Origin: DASUNQ01 sp044866775
GTDB lineage: Bacteria > Acidobacteriota > Thermoanaerobaculia > Multivoradales > UBA5704
Length of the DNA stretch: 64,000 nucleotides
Reading direction: 5' to 3'
Assembly (NCBI GenBank): GCA_044866775.1
Contig: JBIOUG010000099.1
Location: 1-64,000 of the forward strand
Shown: positions 23,431 through 31,827 of the stretch, one piece after another
Numbering within the stretch: position 1 is the first letter of the stretch
How the letters are laid out: each line of letters opens with the position of its first letter
Position numbers and translations under genes: made by a program
Notes under the pieces: generated by a model
Databases searched by the model: none
What the model saw: only the letters and a program-made list of their open reading frames with translations
What the model was told of the DNA's origin: nothing

Positions 23431-24945
23431 TTACCCAGCTCTTTTCTCTTGGTGCCGAACCTGCCCGCCAGCCGCGACGAGGGTGACCAGCCGCGCCAGC
23501 GCGACGTCTGCCTCGCTGCTCTCGCCCTTCAACTGCAGCTCGGTGTCGAGCACCTCGGCCGGCAGGCGGGCGAGGAGGGGCTCGGGGAGGCGGGAGGCGG
23601 CTAGGTAGGCGCGGTGGAGACGGTAGGGGTGGAGACCGGCGAGGGGACTCTTGCCGCCGTCCGGCAGCTCGCCCTGGAGAGCCGGAGCGTGGCGGTCGCG
23701 GAAGCGCGGGTAATGGGTTTCGCCGGTGGGTATGCGGGCGAGGCGCATCATGCCGCGGACGGCGGTGAGCTGGCGGCAGAAGGAAGCGAAGAGGCCGAAG
23801 AAGGCGAGGCGGGAGGCCTGCGGGTCCTCGGCGGCGGCGAGCAGGCGACGGAGGCGCGTCAGCGCTTCGCCGGCGCGGCCGGCGCCGGCGGCGTCGAGGA
23901 TCTGCCAGACGTCCTCCTCGCCGCGGTCTTCGACGACACTGGCGACGAGAGCCTTGTCGATGCGCGCGGCGCCGCGCTCCGCCGATGCTTCGCCGTCGGC
24001 CGCGGCGCGGGCGAGCTGCGCGAGCTTGCGGTACTCGCCGGCGAAGCGGGCGGTCGAGTCGGCGTCGGCGCCCTTGCCCTCGCGCTTCCAGCCGCTCTCC
24101 TGGCGCAGGGTGCGGCGGACCAGCTCGGCGAGGGCGTCGCGGTCGATGCCGGCGCCGGTCGAGCGCGTCAGCTCCTCGGCGAGGAGGTCGACGCCCTCCC
24201 ACGTGCCGTCGCGGGCGGCCTCGACCGAGCCGACGCGCAGGAGCGATCCGCGCTCGGCGAGGAGGCGCGCCAGCGGATGCTCTTCTGCCACCGCCCGCTC
24301 AGCGAGCACCAGCGCGTGGCCCGGCGGCAGGCCTCCCTGCACCGCCGCCACCAGGTCGGCGAGCGCCGATTCGCCCCAGCCCTGGAGCCCCTCTCGGCGC
24401 GCCGCCTCGAGCAGGTCGGCGAGGCCGCGGCGCAGCTCGGCGGGCGGCTTGCGCGCCGCGCGGCGGCCCGGCTTCCCGCCTTCGGCGCTCTTGCCTTCGA
24501 TCGCCCACGCCGGCAGGCGCTCGACGACCTGTTCGGCGGCGCCGGCCTCGGGGTCGAGGTCGAAGAGACGCAGCGCCTGGAGCAGGCGCGACGCGGCCTC
24601 GCGCTCGCGCGCCGTGAGCGGCCGCCCGGGCTCGATCGGCAGCACCTCGCGGGCGTCGGCCAGCAGCTCGCCCGCGGCGTCGCGGTCGGCGAGCGCGGCG
24701 CTGTCGACGGCCAGCAGCACCTTGCCGCCGCCGAAGAGCGAGTAGGTGCGGAGGTCCGCGAGGAGGGGCAGGAGGGTCGGCGGGTGGCGATGGGTCTCGA
24801 CCGCGGAGCCGGTGGCCGCGGCCAGGGCGGCCGCGATGCGCGCCGCCGCCGGCTCGGCGAGCACGAGGTCGCCGTGGACCAGCCAAACCGCCGGCGGCGC
24901 TGCCTCGCCCGCGCGCGCCAGCAGACGGTCGATCGTGACATTCAT
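23431..24945 (-). CDS. holA: DNA polymerase III delta subunit
   Basis: 504 residues from ATG 24943-24945; an upstream TTG (24961-24963) is less likely. The N-terminal AAA+-like domain has WLVHGDLVLAEP and TYSLFGGGKVLLAV, which match HolA. The helical collar domain (about 290-500) has VEDRGEEDVWQILDAAGAG and the LARLRRLLAAAEDPQ-like segment, then FFGLFASFCRQL. At 504 residues it is longer than the usual 330-350; the excess is a helical, Arg/Glu-rich insertion (about 110-260). The subunit opens the beta clamp in the clamp-loader complex. Upstream of mutM. Confidence 0.8.
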   Translation of the reverse strand: MNVTIDRLLARAGEAAPPAVWLVHGDLVLAEPAAARIAAALAAATGSAVETHRHPPTLLPLLADLRTYSLFGGGKVLLAVDSAALADRDAAGELLADAREVLPIEPGRPLTAREREAASRLLQALRLFDLDPEAGAAEQVVERLPAWAIEGKSAEGGKPGRRAARKPPAELRRGLADLLEAARREGLQGWGESALADLVAAVQGGLPPGHALVLAERAVAEEHPLARLLAERGSLLRVGSVEAARDGTWEGVDLLAEELTRSTGAGIDRDALAELVRRTLRQESGWKREGKGADADSTARFAGEYRKLAQLARAAADGEASAERGAARIDKALVASVVEDRGEEDVWQILDAAGAGRAGEALTRLRRLLAAAEDPQASRLAFFGLFASFCRQLTAVRGMMRLARIPTGETHYPRFRDRHAPALQGELPDGGKSPLAGLHPYRLHRAYLAASRLPEPLLARLPAEVLDTELQLKGESSEADVALARLVTLVAAGGQVRHQEKRAG

Positions 24946-24967
24946 GCCGAGGAACGGTGGCAACGTC

Positions 24968-24991
24968 CCCCTCTCCCATGTGGGAGAGGGG
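24968..24991. repeat. CCCCTCTCCCA palindrome, dispersed-repeat type
   Basis: An 11-bp inverted repeat, CCCCTCTCCCA with TGGGAGAGGGG, followed by GCCAGGGGTGAGGG. This sequence type is a very common dispersed intergenic palindrome in many bacterial genomes. It lies upstream of holA. Confidence 0.55.
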
Positions 24992-25088
24992 CCAGGGGTG
25001 AGGGAGATCGGGTCAATGCGGTAACGGTCGGAGTAGCGTCACGCCTTGCTCGACCTGCCCGGCCGCTCGTCAGAACGACGATCCTGTT

Positions 25089-26336
25089 CTAATCATTCTC
25101 CGCCAGCAGCCCTCTCTCAGAGAGCTCCTGGCAATCGATGCAGTACCGTGCCCAGGGGACCGCCTGCAGCCGCAGGAGGCTGATCGGCCGCCCGCAGTTG
25201 GTGCAGCGACCGTAGACCCCCTGGTCCATGCGGCGCAGCGCGTCCTCGACCTGGAACAGCATCTGCCGCTCGCTGTCGGAGAGCGAGAACATCAGCTCGC
25301 GGTTATAGGAGTTGTTGGCGCGGTCGACGATGTCCTCGGTGCCGTCGTCGGCGGACTCCTGGCCGGCACGGAGGTCCTGCTTGTACATGTCGAGGATCTC
25401 CTGCCGCTGCTGCTGGAGGCGCTCGCGCAGCGGCTCATAGTCCTCGGGCAAGGTCTCGTGGGGCTTCGTCGGTTGCGTGGCTTCGGTTCTCACCGTCTGG
25501 CTCTTCGCGGCTTCAATCGTCACGATCTCTGGTTTCACCGCCTGCGGCTGCACCACCTGCGGCTGCGGGGCCTGGGGCTTCGCGGGCTGAGGCTTTGCCG
25601 GCTGCGGCCTCGCCGGTTGGGGCTTGACCGGCTGAGGCTTGAGTGCCGCGACCGGCGCGGGTTGGGACGGGGCTGGCGGCAGCGCGGGCTGCGGTTTCGC
25701 TGGCGGCAGCGCCGCGGGCAGAGGCTTGGCCGCCTGTGGCTTCGCCGGCTGTGGCTTTGCCGGCTGTGCCTTGGCCGTCGGCGGCGCCTTGGCCGCTTTG
25801 GGCTTCGCCGGCTCGGGCTTGCCGGGCTTGGGCTTCGCCGCCAGGGCTTTGACGACGGCCTTGACGGCCTTGAGCGCTATCGCCTTCGGCTTGAGCTTGC
25901 TTTCCTTCGGCTTGCTGCTCGCCTTGGCCTTTGCCTTCGGCTGCGCTTTCGCCTTCGGCTGGACCTTCGCCTTTGGCTGGACCTTCGCCTTTGGCTGCGC
26001 CTTCGCCTTCGCCTGGACCTTGGCTTTCGGCTGGACCTTCGCCTTCGCCTTCTGCGTCTTCGCGGCCTTCGCCGTCGCCTGCTTCTTCGCCGGCTGCTTC
26101 TTGGCCGCCTGCTTCTTGGCCGGCCGCGCCTTCGCCGGCTGTGCCTTCGCGGCCTTGTTCTTTACCGGCTTGGTCTTCGCCGGCTTCGCCTTCGCGGCGG
26201 CCTTGCTCTTCACCGGCTGCGCCTTCGCCGGCTTGCTCTTCGCCTGCTTGCTCTTCTTCGCCGGCTGGCTTTTCGCGGGCCGAGCCTTCCCCGCCTGGAC
26301 CTTCGCGGGCTTACCTTTTGCCTGTGTTTTGGCCAC
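25089..26336 (-). CDS. DksA/TraR-type zinc-finger protein with histone-H1-like N-terminal tail
   Basis: 415 residues from GTG 26334-26336, which has GAGGAG upstream. Residues 1-285 are almost entirely Lys, Ala, Pro, Gln in short imperfect repeats (KPAK, PKAKVQ, AKPQP), first Lys-rich and later Pro/Gln-rich, like eukaryotic histone H1 tails. Residues about 295-415 are a DksA-like domain: a coiled coil (LRERLQQQRQEILDMYKQDL), then a C4 zinc finger with CTNCG and CIDC. DksA proteins bind RNA polymerase through the secondary channel and alter promoter choice with ppGpp. The tail probably binds DNA or RNA non-specifically. Fusion makes this protein nearly three times the normal DksA length. Confidence 0.85.
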   Translation of the reverse strand: MAKTQAKGKPAKVQAGKARPAKSQPAKKSKQAKSKPAKAQPVKSKAAAKAKPAKTKPVKNKAAKAQPAKARPAKKQAAKKQPAKKQATAKAAKTQKAKAKVQPKAKVQAKAKAQPKAKVQPKAKVQPKAKAQPKAKAKASSKPKESKLKPKAIALKAVKAVVKALAAKPKPGKPEPAKPKAAKAPPTAKAQPAKPQPAKPQAAKPLPAALPPAKPQPALPPAPSQPAPVAALKPQPVKPQPARPQPAKPQPAKPQAPQPQVVQPQAVKPEIVTIEAAKSQTVRTEATQPTKPHETLPEDYEPLRERLQQQRQEILDMYKQDLRAGQESADDGTEDIVDRANNSYNRELMFSLSDSERQMLFQVEDALRRMDQGVYGRCTNCGRPISLLRLQAVPWARYCIDCQELSERGLLAEND

Positions 26337-26389
26337 GCCGGCTCTCCTCTCGGCCCTCGAAAAATCAGCGCATGTTAGCGCACTGCGCG

Positions 26390-26848
26390 TCAAATGGGCT
26401 CGCGATGATAACCGATCCCGGCTTCGATCGAGAGCGCGCGATAGAGCTGCTCGTACAGCACGAGGCGTGCCAGTTCGTGCGAGAGGGTGAGAGGGCCGAA
26501 CGAGAGCACCCAGCGGGCGCCGGCGAGGACCGCCGGATCGAGCCCCAGATCGGAGCCGACGAGGAAGGCGACCGGATGGGGCCAGGTGTCCCGCAGCCGG
26601 GCCAGGCGGCGCGCCAGGCTGGTCGAATCCAGGCTCTCGCCGCGCGGGTCGAGCGCCACCGGCCAGCAGGGATCGGGCAGCGCCGCGAGCAGCGCCTGCC
26701 CCTCGGCGCGCAGCCGCTGCGGATCGCCGGCGCCGCCGCGCGGCCGCACCGGCACGTCGCGCACCGGGACCAGGCGCGCGATGCGGCCGCGGTAGTCCGC
26801 GCACAGCGTCTCCCAGCTCGACCGCTGGTGGCGCCCGGCCCAGACCAC
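26390..26848 (-). CDS. rlmH: 23S rRNA (pseudouridine-1915-N3) methyltransferase
   Basis: 152 residues from GTG 26846-26848. The frame stays open up to the deformylase stop, and the conserved first strand seems to start a few codons earlier (ELLVVWAGR), so a CTG/TTG start near 26866 is possible. SPOUT features: FLVGSDLGLD in place of the usual IGGAEG, LSFGPLTLSHELARLVLYEQ and the terminal YHR. RlmH methylates pseudouridine 1915 in helix 69 of 23S rRNA with S-adenosylmethionine. It lies 37 nt after def on the same strand. Confidence 0.87.
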   Translation of the reverse strand: MVWAGRHQRSSWETLCADYRGRIARLVPVRDVPVRPRGGAGDPQRLRAEGQALLAALPDPCWPVALDPRGESLDSTSLARRLARLRDTWPHPVAFLVGSDLGLDPAVLAGARWVLSFGPLTLSHELARLVLYEQLYRALSIEAGIGYHREPI

Positions 26849-26885
26849 CAGGAGCTCGCGGCTCAGGAGCTGCCGCCCCTTTCGG

Positions 26886-27440
26886 CTACCCGATCTCGGT
26901 GACGGAGGCAGTCTCCTCCTCGCCGGCGAGGTACTCGGACCACTCGTCGAAATAGGCGAGCGAGCGGAGGTCCCGCATGCGGTCGAGGAAGACGACGCCG
27001 TTGAGGTGATCGAACTCGTGCTGGACGATGCGCGCCTCGAAGCCCTGGGCGAGATAGTCGAGCGTGGTGCCGTGGCGGTCGACGCCGCGCACGCGCACCT
27101 GCGGGTGGCGCGGCACGAGGCCGCGCAGGTCGGGAATCGACAGGCACCCTTCCCAGTCGTAGACCAGCTCGCCGGCGTGGGGGGTGAGCATGGGATTGAT
27201 CACGACCCGCAGCGGCACCTCGGCGGCGCTCTCGCTGCCCTGCACCTCGCAGACGAAGATCTGGAGCTCGACCCCGAGCTGCGGCGCCGCCAGCCCCACG
27301 CCGGGAGCGGCGCGCATGGTCTCGATCATGTCGTCGACGAGCTGCTGGATCTCCGGCTCCGCGATGCGCTTCGCGGCCACCGGCGGGGCGGGGGTGCGGA
27401 GGGCGGGATGGCCGAGCCGGACGATGGGGCGAACGGGCAT
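26886..27440 (-). CDS. def: Peptide deformylase
   Basis: 184 residues from ATG 27438-27440. All three family motifs are present: GVGLAAPQ (motif 1), EGCLSIP with the metal Cys (motif 2), and HEFDHL with two metal His and the catalytic Glu (motif 3). It removes the formyl group from nascent polypeptides in the cytosol. Length is normal. Transcribed with rlmH; divergent from the adjacent hydrolase gene. Confidence 0.94.
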   Translation of the reverse strand: MPVRPIVRLGHPALRTPAPPVAAKRIAEPEIQQLVDDMIETMRAAPGVGLAAPQLGVELQIFVCEVQGSESAAEVPLRVVINPMLTPHAGELVYDWEGCLSIPDLRGLVPRHPQVRVRGVDRHGTTLDYLAQGFEARIVQHEFDHLNGVVFLDRMRDLRSLAYFDEWSEYLAGEEETASVTEIG

Positions 27441-27489
27441 GGCGGGCTCCTCGGGCCGAGTATATCGCCCGATGCTATGCTGCCAGGAC

Positions 27490-28473
27490 ATGGCGCAGAG
27501 GGGGGAAGACGCCCGGCACGGGCGCCGACGACTGCTGCGCACCGCCTTCCTCGTCACCGCCGCGCTGGCCCTGCCGGCCCTCGCCAGCTCGCTCGTCCGC
27601 CGCCGCGCCCGGCCGCTGCCGGTCGTCCCGTGGGGCCGCTCCCACCGCTACGCCTGGGACCTCGGCGCCGTCGCCTTCCAGGAGCTCGGGTTCGGGCGGC
27701 CGCTCGTCCTGCTCCACTCGTTCGGCCCCGGGCACGACAGCTCGCAGTGGCTGCGCGCCGCCGAGCGGCTGGCGCCGGCGCACCGCGTCTACGTCCCCGA
27801 TCTGCTCGGGTGGGGACGCTCGGACAAGCCGCCGCTCCTCTACACCCAGGACCTCTACCTCGACCTGCTGGAGGACTTCCTCGCCGAGGTGGTGCGCGAG
27901 CCGGCGGTGCTGGTGGCCGCGGGCGCCACCGCCGGCTACGCGCTGCAGGTGGCGGCCGACCGGCCGGGCCTGGTGCGCGGCCTGGGACTGGTGGCGCCGC
28001 TCGGGCTCGAGCGCGCGGCCGAGGGGCCGCCGCCGCCGGCGCTGCTGCGCGCCATCCTGCCGCTGCCGATCGTCGGCACCGCGGCGCTCGACCTCGCGAC
28101 CAGCCGCGGCGCGCTCGCCCGCCACCTCCGGCGCGAGGTCTACGCCGCGCCCGAGCGCGTCGACGCGGCGCTCGTCGACCACCACTGGCTCGCCGCCCAC
28201 CTGCCCGGCGCGCGCTACGCCCTGGAAGCCCACCTCTGCGGGCGGCTCGAGCGGCGCGCCGGCAGCCTCCTCCCGCGCCTCGACCGCCCGCTCTGGCTCG
28301 CCTGGGGCCGCGCCTCGCGCCGCCCGCCGGTCGAGGCCGCCGACCTCTGGCTGCACCGCGTGCCGGGCGCCGAGCTCGAGGTCTTCTCCAGCAGCGCCGC
28401 CCTACCGCACGCCGAGGAGCCGGCCGCGTTCGCGGCGGCGCTCGGGCGGTGGATCGCGTCCCTTCCGGCCTGA
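27490..28473 (+). CDS. Alpha/beta-hydrolase-fold protein, nucleophile apparently lost
   Basis: 327 residues from ATG 27490 (ATG 27472 also possible). A hydrophobic N-terminal segment (about 14-33) may be a signal or anchor. The fold is clear: LVLLHSFGPGHDSSQW (oxyanion loop), VYVPDLLGWGRSDKP, and a C-terminal LPHAEEP with the catalytic-His position. The nucleophile elbow, normally GxSxG or SSLSA, reads AAGATAGY, with Gly or Ala at the Ser position and only a Thr nearby. It is therefore either inactive, or uses another residue. Located immediately before ileS, 56 nt upstream, and perhaps co-transcribed. Confidence 0.75.
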   Translation: MAQRGEDARHGRRRLLRTAFLVTAALALPALASSLVRRRARPLPVVPWGRSHRYAWDLGAVAFQELGFGRPLVLLHSFGPGHDSSQWLRAAERLAPAHRVYVPDLLGWGRSDKPPLLYTQDLYLDLLEDFLAEVVREPAVLVAAGATAGYALQVAADRPGLVRGLGLVAPLGLERAAEGPPPPALLRAILPLPIVGTAALDLATSRGALARHLRREVYAAPERVDAALVDHHWLAAHLPGARYALEAHLCGRLERRAGSLLPRLDRPLWLAWGRASRRPPVEAADLWLHRVPGAELEVFSSSAALPHAEEPAAFAAALGRWIASLPA

Positions 28474-28529
28474 GAGCGACCCATTCGGTAGAATCCGTCC
28501 CTTCCGCCGCCGCCGCGGCCGGAGTCAGC

Positions 28530-31500
28530 ATGAGCGAACGCGCGTTCCCCGAGGTCCCCGGAGGCTATCCGTTCCCGCAGCTCGAGCTGGCGGTGCTCGA
28601 GCACTGGCGGGAGCACGGCGTCTTCCGCGAGACCCTCGAGCGCGCGGCGCCGCGCGGCGAGTTCGTCTTCTTCGAGGGCCCGCCGACCGCCAACAACGTG
28701 CCGCACGTCGGCCACGTCGTCACCCGCGTCGTCAAGGACCTCTTCCCGCGCTTCCGCACCATGCAGGGCTACCGCGTGCGGCGCAAGGCCGGCTGGGACA
28801 CCCACGGCCTGCCGGTCGAGATCGAGGTCGAGAAGCGCCTCGGCTTCTCCGGCAAGCGGCAGATCGAGGAGTACGGCATCGCCGCCTTCAACCAGGCCTG
28901 CCTCGAGAGCGTCCACACCTACGAGCGGCAGTGGCGGGCGATGAGCGAGCGCGTGGGCTACTGGCTCGACTTCGACGCCGCCTACTGGACCTACACGAAC
29001 GACTACGTCGAGTCGGTGTGGTGGGCGCTCGCGACGCTCTGGCGGAAGGGCCTCCTCGAGCGCGGCTACAAGATCCAGCCCTACTGCGCCCGCTGCGGCA
29101 CGACGCTGTCGAGCCACGAGGTGGCGCAGAACTACAAGGAGACCGAGGACCCGTCGGTCTGGACGCTGTTCCGGGTGGCGGAGAAGCAGCTCATCCCGAC
29201 GATCGAGCCAGGCAAGGCTTGGGAGCTCGACGGGCGCACGTCTCTGGTGGCCTGGACCACGACGCCATGGACCACGCTGGCCAACGTCGCGCTCGCGGTC
29301 AATCCGAAGCTGACGTACCGCCTGGTCGAGCACCCGGCGCAGCCCGGCGACTACCTGCTCTTCGGAGACCACCTGGCGAAGCCCGTTCCCTTGCTCCTGG
29401 AAGCGGGCGGGAAGCGCGAGACGCTCGACCTCAGGAGCCTGCCCGCCGTCGCGCGCTTCTCGGGCGAGCTGTTGCGGGCGCTGACCTACGAGCGGCTCTT
29501 CCCATTCGAGCACCCGGACCGCAAAGGGGAGATCGTCTTCGGGGACTACGTCACCGAGGACGAAGGAACGGCTCTCGTCCACACCGCGCCCCCGTTCGGG
29601 GAAGACGACTACGCGACCGGGCGGAAGTATGGACTGCCGCTCATCTTCTCGGTCGACCCGGAGGGCAGGGTCCCACCCGGGTTCGGCCCCTTCGCCAGCC
29701 TGTGGTTCAAGGACGCCGACCCGGAGATCACCCGCGACCTGAAGCGCCGCGGCCTCCTGCTCCACGGCGAGCGCTACCGCCACAACTATCCCTTCTGCTG
29801 GCGCTGCGACCGGCCGCTCCTCTACTACGCCACCGAGAGCTGGTTCGTCAGGACGACGCAGGTCAAAGAGCGGCTGATCGCCCTCAACCGCGAGATCGGC
29901 TGGCACCCGCCGCACGTCGGCGAGGGGCGCTTCGGCAACTGGCTGGAGAACGTGGTCGACTGGGCGATCTCGCGCAGCCGCTACTGGGGGACGCCGCTGC
30001 CGATCTGGCGCTGCGACGCGTGCGAGCACACCACCGTCGTCTCCTCCTACCTGGAGCTTTTCGCGCTCGCCGGCCGGCAGCCGCCGGCCGACCTCTATGA
30101 TCGCGTCGCCTTCGACCCCCACCGGCCGTTCATCGACGAGGTGGCCTGGCCGTGCGCCGAGTGCGGCGCGGGCACGATGCGCCGCGTCTCCTACGTGCTC
30201 GACGCCTGGTTCGACTCCGGCGCCATGCCCTTCGCCCAGCACCACTACCCGTTCGCGAACCGCGAGCTGATCGAGGGCGGCCCCGGCGTGCGGCAGTTCC
30301 CCGCCGACTTCATCTCCGAGGCCGTGGACCAGACGCGCGGCTGGTTCTACACCCTCCACGCCCTGGCGGTCCTGCTCTTCGACTCGGTCGCCTATCGCAA
30401 CTGCATCGTCCTCGGCCACGTCGCCGACGAGCAGGGCAGGAAGATGTCTAAGCGCCTGGGCAACGTCGTCGAGCCGATGGCGGTCATCGCCGAGGCCGGC
30501 GCCGACGCGCTGCGCTGGTACTTCTACGTCAACAACCCCGAGCTCAACTCGCGTTTCTCGGCGCGCCTGGTGCGCGAGGCGGCGCAGGGCTTCCTGCTGC
30601 CGCTCTGGAACGCGCTGTCCTTCTTCACCATCTACGCCAACCTCGATAGCTGGACCCCGGGGAGGGCGCAGCCGCCCGCGGTGCGCGACCGGGCCGAGCT
30701 CGACCGCTGGATCCTGCTGCGGCTGGACGACTTGGTCGCCAAGGTCACGCTGCACCTCGAGAGCTACGAGCCGGCCCTGGCGGCGCGCCTGGTCGAGGGC
30801 TTCGTCCAGGACCTCACGAACTGGTACATCCGCCGCAGCCGCGCCCGCTTCTGGGCCGGCAACCCCGAGAGTGCCGACAAGGAAGCCGCCTACCACACGC
30901 TCTACGAGGTCTTCACCACTTTGGCGCGCCTGCTCGCTCCCTTCACGCCCTTCCTGGCCGAGGTCATCCACGGCAACCTCGTCCGCAGCCGGCGCGCGGA
31001 GGCGGCGGTGAGCGTGCATCTCGAGGGCTGGCCGGAGGCACGAGGGTATGAAGACGAGCTGGGTAAGGAGGAGACGGCGGCCCTCATGGCGGGCATGGCG
31101 GTCGTCCAGCGCGTCGTGGCGCTCGGCCGCGCCGCCCGCAACGCGCACGAGCTGAGAACGCGCCAGCCGCTCGCCGGTGTCACCGTCGTCGCCGGCTCCG
31201 ACTCGGGCGTCCATCCCTATCTGGAAAGGTTCCACGCGCTGATCGAGGAGGAGCTGAATGTCAAGGCGGTGCGCCGGGCCGAGGACCGGAGCCAGTTCGT
31301 GCACCACGAGGTGCGCCCCAAGTTCCGCCTGCTGGGAAAAAGGCTCGGCCCACTGATGCCCAAGGTCAAAGCGGCCCTCGAAGCCATGGAGGGCGACCGG
31401 CTCGCCGCGGCCCTCGAAGGCTCCGGCGCGATCGAGCTCGCGGTGGACGGCCGCCAAGTCCGCCTCGACCGCTCCGAGCTCGAGGTCAGCCTCGTCGAGA

Positions 31501-31811
31501 AGGAAGGCCTCGCCACCGCCGCCGACCGCGAGCTGCTCGTCGCCCTCGACACCGAGCTGACCCCCGAGCTCCTCCGCGAAGGCCTCGCCCGCGAGTTCGT
31601 CCACAAGGTCCAGACCGCCCGCAAGGAGCAGGATCTCGACTTCGCCGACCGGATCGTCGTCCGCTACAGCGCCGACCCGGAGGAAGCCGCGGCGATCCAG
31701 GAGCACGAGGAGTGGATCAAGGGAGAAACACTGGCGGTCGACATCTCGGAGCTCGAACCCGCGGCCGCTTCACAGACCGTCCTGATCGAACGAGTTCAGA
31801 TGGGGCGTTAG
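28530..31811 (+). CDS. ileS: Isoleucyl-tRNA synthetase
   Basis: 1093 residues from ATG 28530; the frame stays open far upstream, but alignment with the family starts here. Class I signatures are PHVGHV (HIGH motif, about 56-59) and GRKMSKRLGN (KMSKS motif, about 637-641). The CP1 editing domain is recognised by AWTTTPWTTLANVALAVNP and HTAPPFGEDDYATG. Other parts are CARCGTTLSSHEV and the tRNA-binding C-terminal region with anticodon-binding helices. Length and the C-terminal extension fit the eukaryal-like type-2 enzymes better than the E. coli type. It charges tRNA-Ile. The phosphohexomutase gene follows after 16 nt. Confidence 0.94.
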   Translation: MSERAFPEVPGGYPFPQLELAVLEHWREHGVFRETLERAAPRGEFVFFEGPPTANNVPHVGHVVTRVVKDLFPRFRTMQGYRVRRKAGWDTHGLPVEIEVEKRLGFSGKRQIEEYGIAAFNQACLESVHTYERQWRAMSERVGYWLDFDAAYWTYTNDYVESVWWALATLWRKGLLERGYKIQPYCARCGTTLSSHEVAQNYKETEDPSVWTLFRVAEKQLIPTIEPGKAWELDGRTSLVAWTTTPWTTLANVALAVNPKLTYRLVEHPAQPGDYLLFGDHLAKPVPLLLEAGGKRETLDLRSLPAVARFSGELLRALTYERLFPFEHPDRKGEIVFGDYVTEDEGTALVHTAPPFGEDDYATGRKYGLPLIFSVDPEGRVPPGFGPFASLWFKDADPEITRDLKRRGLLLHGERYRHNYPFCWRCDRPLLYYATESWFVRTTQVKERLIALNREIGWHPPHVGEGRFGNWLENVVDWAISRSRYWGTPLPIWRCDACEHTTVVSSYLELFALAGRQPPADLYDRVAFDPHRPFIDEVAWPCAECGAGTMRRVSYVLDAWFDSGAMPFAQHHYPFANRELIEGGPGVRQFPADFISEAVDQTRGWFYTLHALAVLLFDSVAYRNCIVLGHVADEQGRKMSKRLGNVVEPMAVIAEAGADALRWYFYVNNPELNSRFSARLVREAAQGFLLPLWNALSFFTIYANLDSWTPGRAQPPAVRDRAELDRWILLRLDDLVAKVTLHLESYEPALAARLVEGFVQDLTNWYIRRSRARFWAGNPESADKEAAYHTLYEVFTTLARLLAPFTPFLAEVIHGNLVRSRRAEAAVSVHLEGWPEARGYEDELGKEETAALMAGMAVVQRVVALGRAARNAHELRTRQPLAGVTVVAGSDSGVHPYLERFHALIEEELNVKAVRRAEDRSQFVHHEVRPKFRLLGKRLGPLMPKVKAALEAMEGDRLAAALEGSGAIELAVDGRQVRLDRSELEVSLVEKEGLATAADRELLVALDTELTPELLREGLAREFVHKVQTARKEQDLDFADRIVVRYSADPEEAAAIQEHEEWIKGETLAVDISELEPAAASQTVLIERVQMGR

Positions 31812-31827
31812 AGAGGGGACCGACAGC

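Noticed and set aside
24968..24991. Palindrome as a specific regulator of holA
   Set aside because: This sequence type is a common dispersed palindrome; no special significance is supported.
25458..26490. Long Leu/Arg- and Ala/Phe-rich plus-strand frames opposite the DksA-type gene
   Set aside because: They mirror the Lys/Ala/Pro repeats of the real gene; no ribosome binding site.
27006..28529. Upstream extension of the ileS frame
   Set aside because: The frame is open by chance through the hydrolase gene; the family N terminus starts at 28530.
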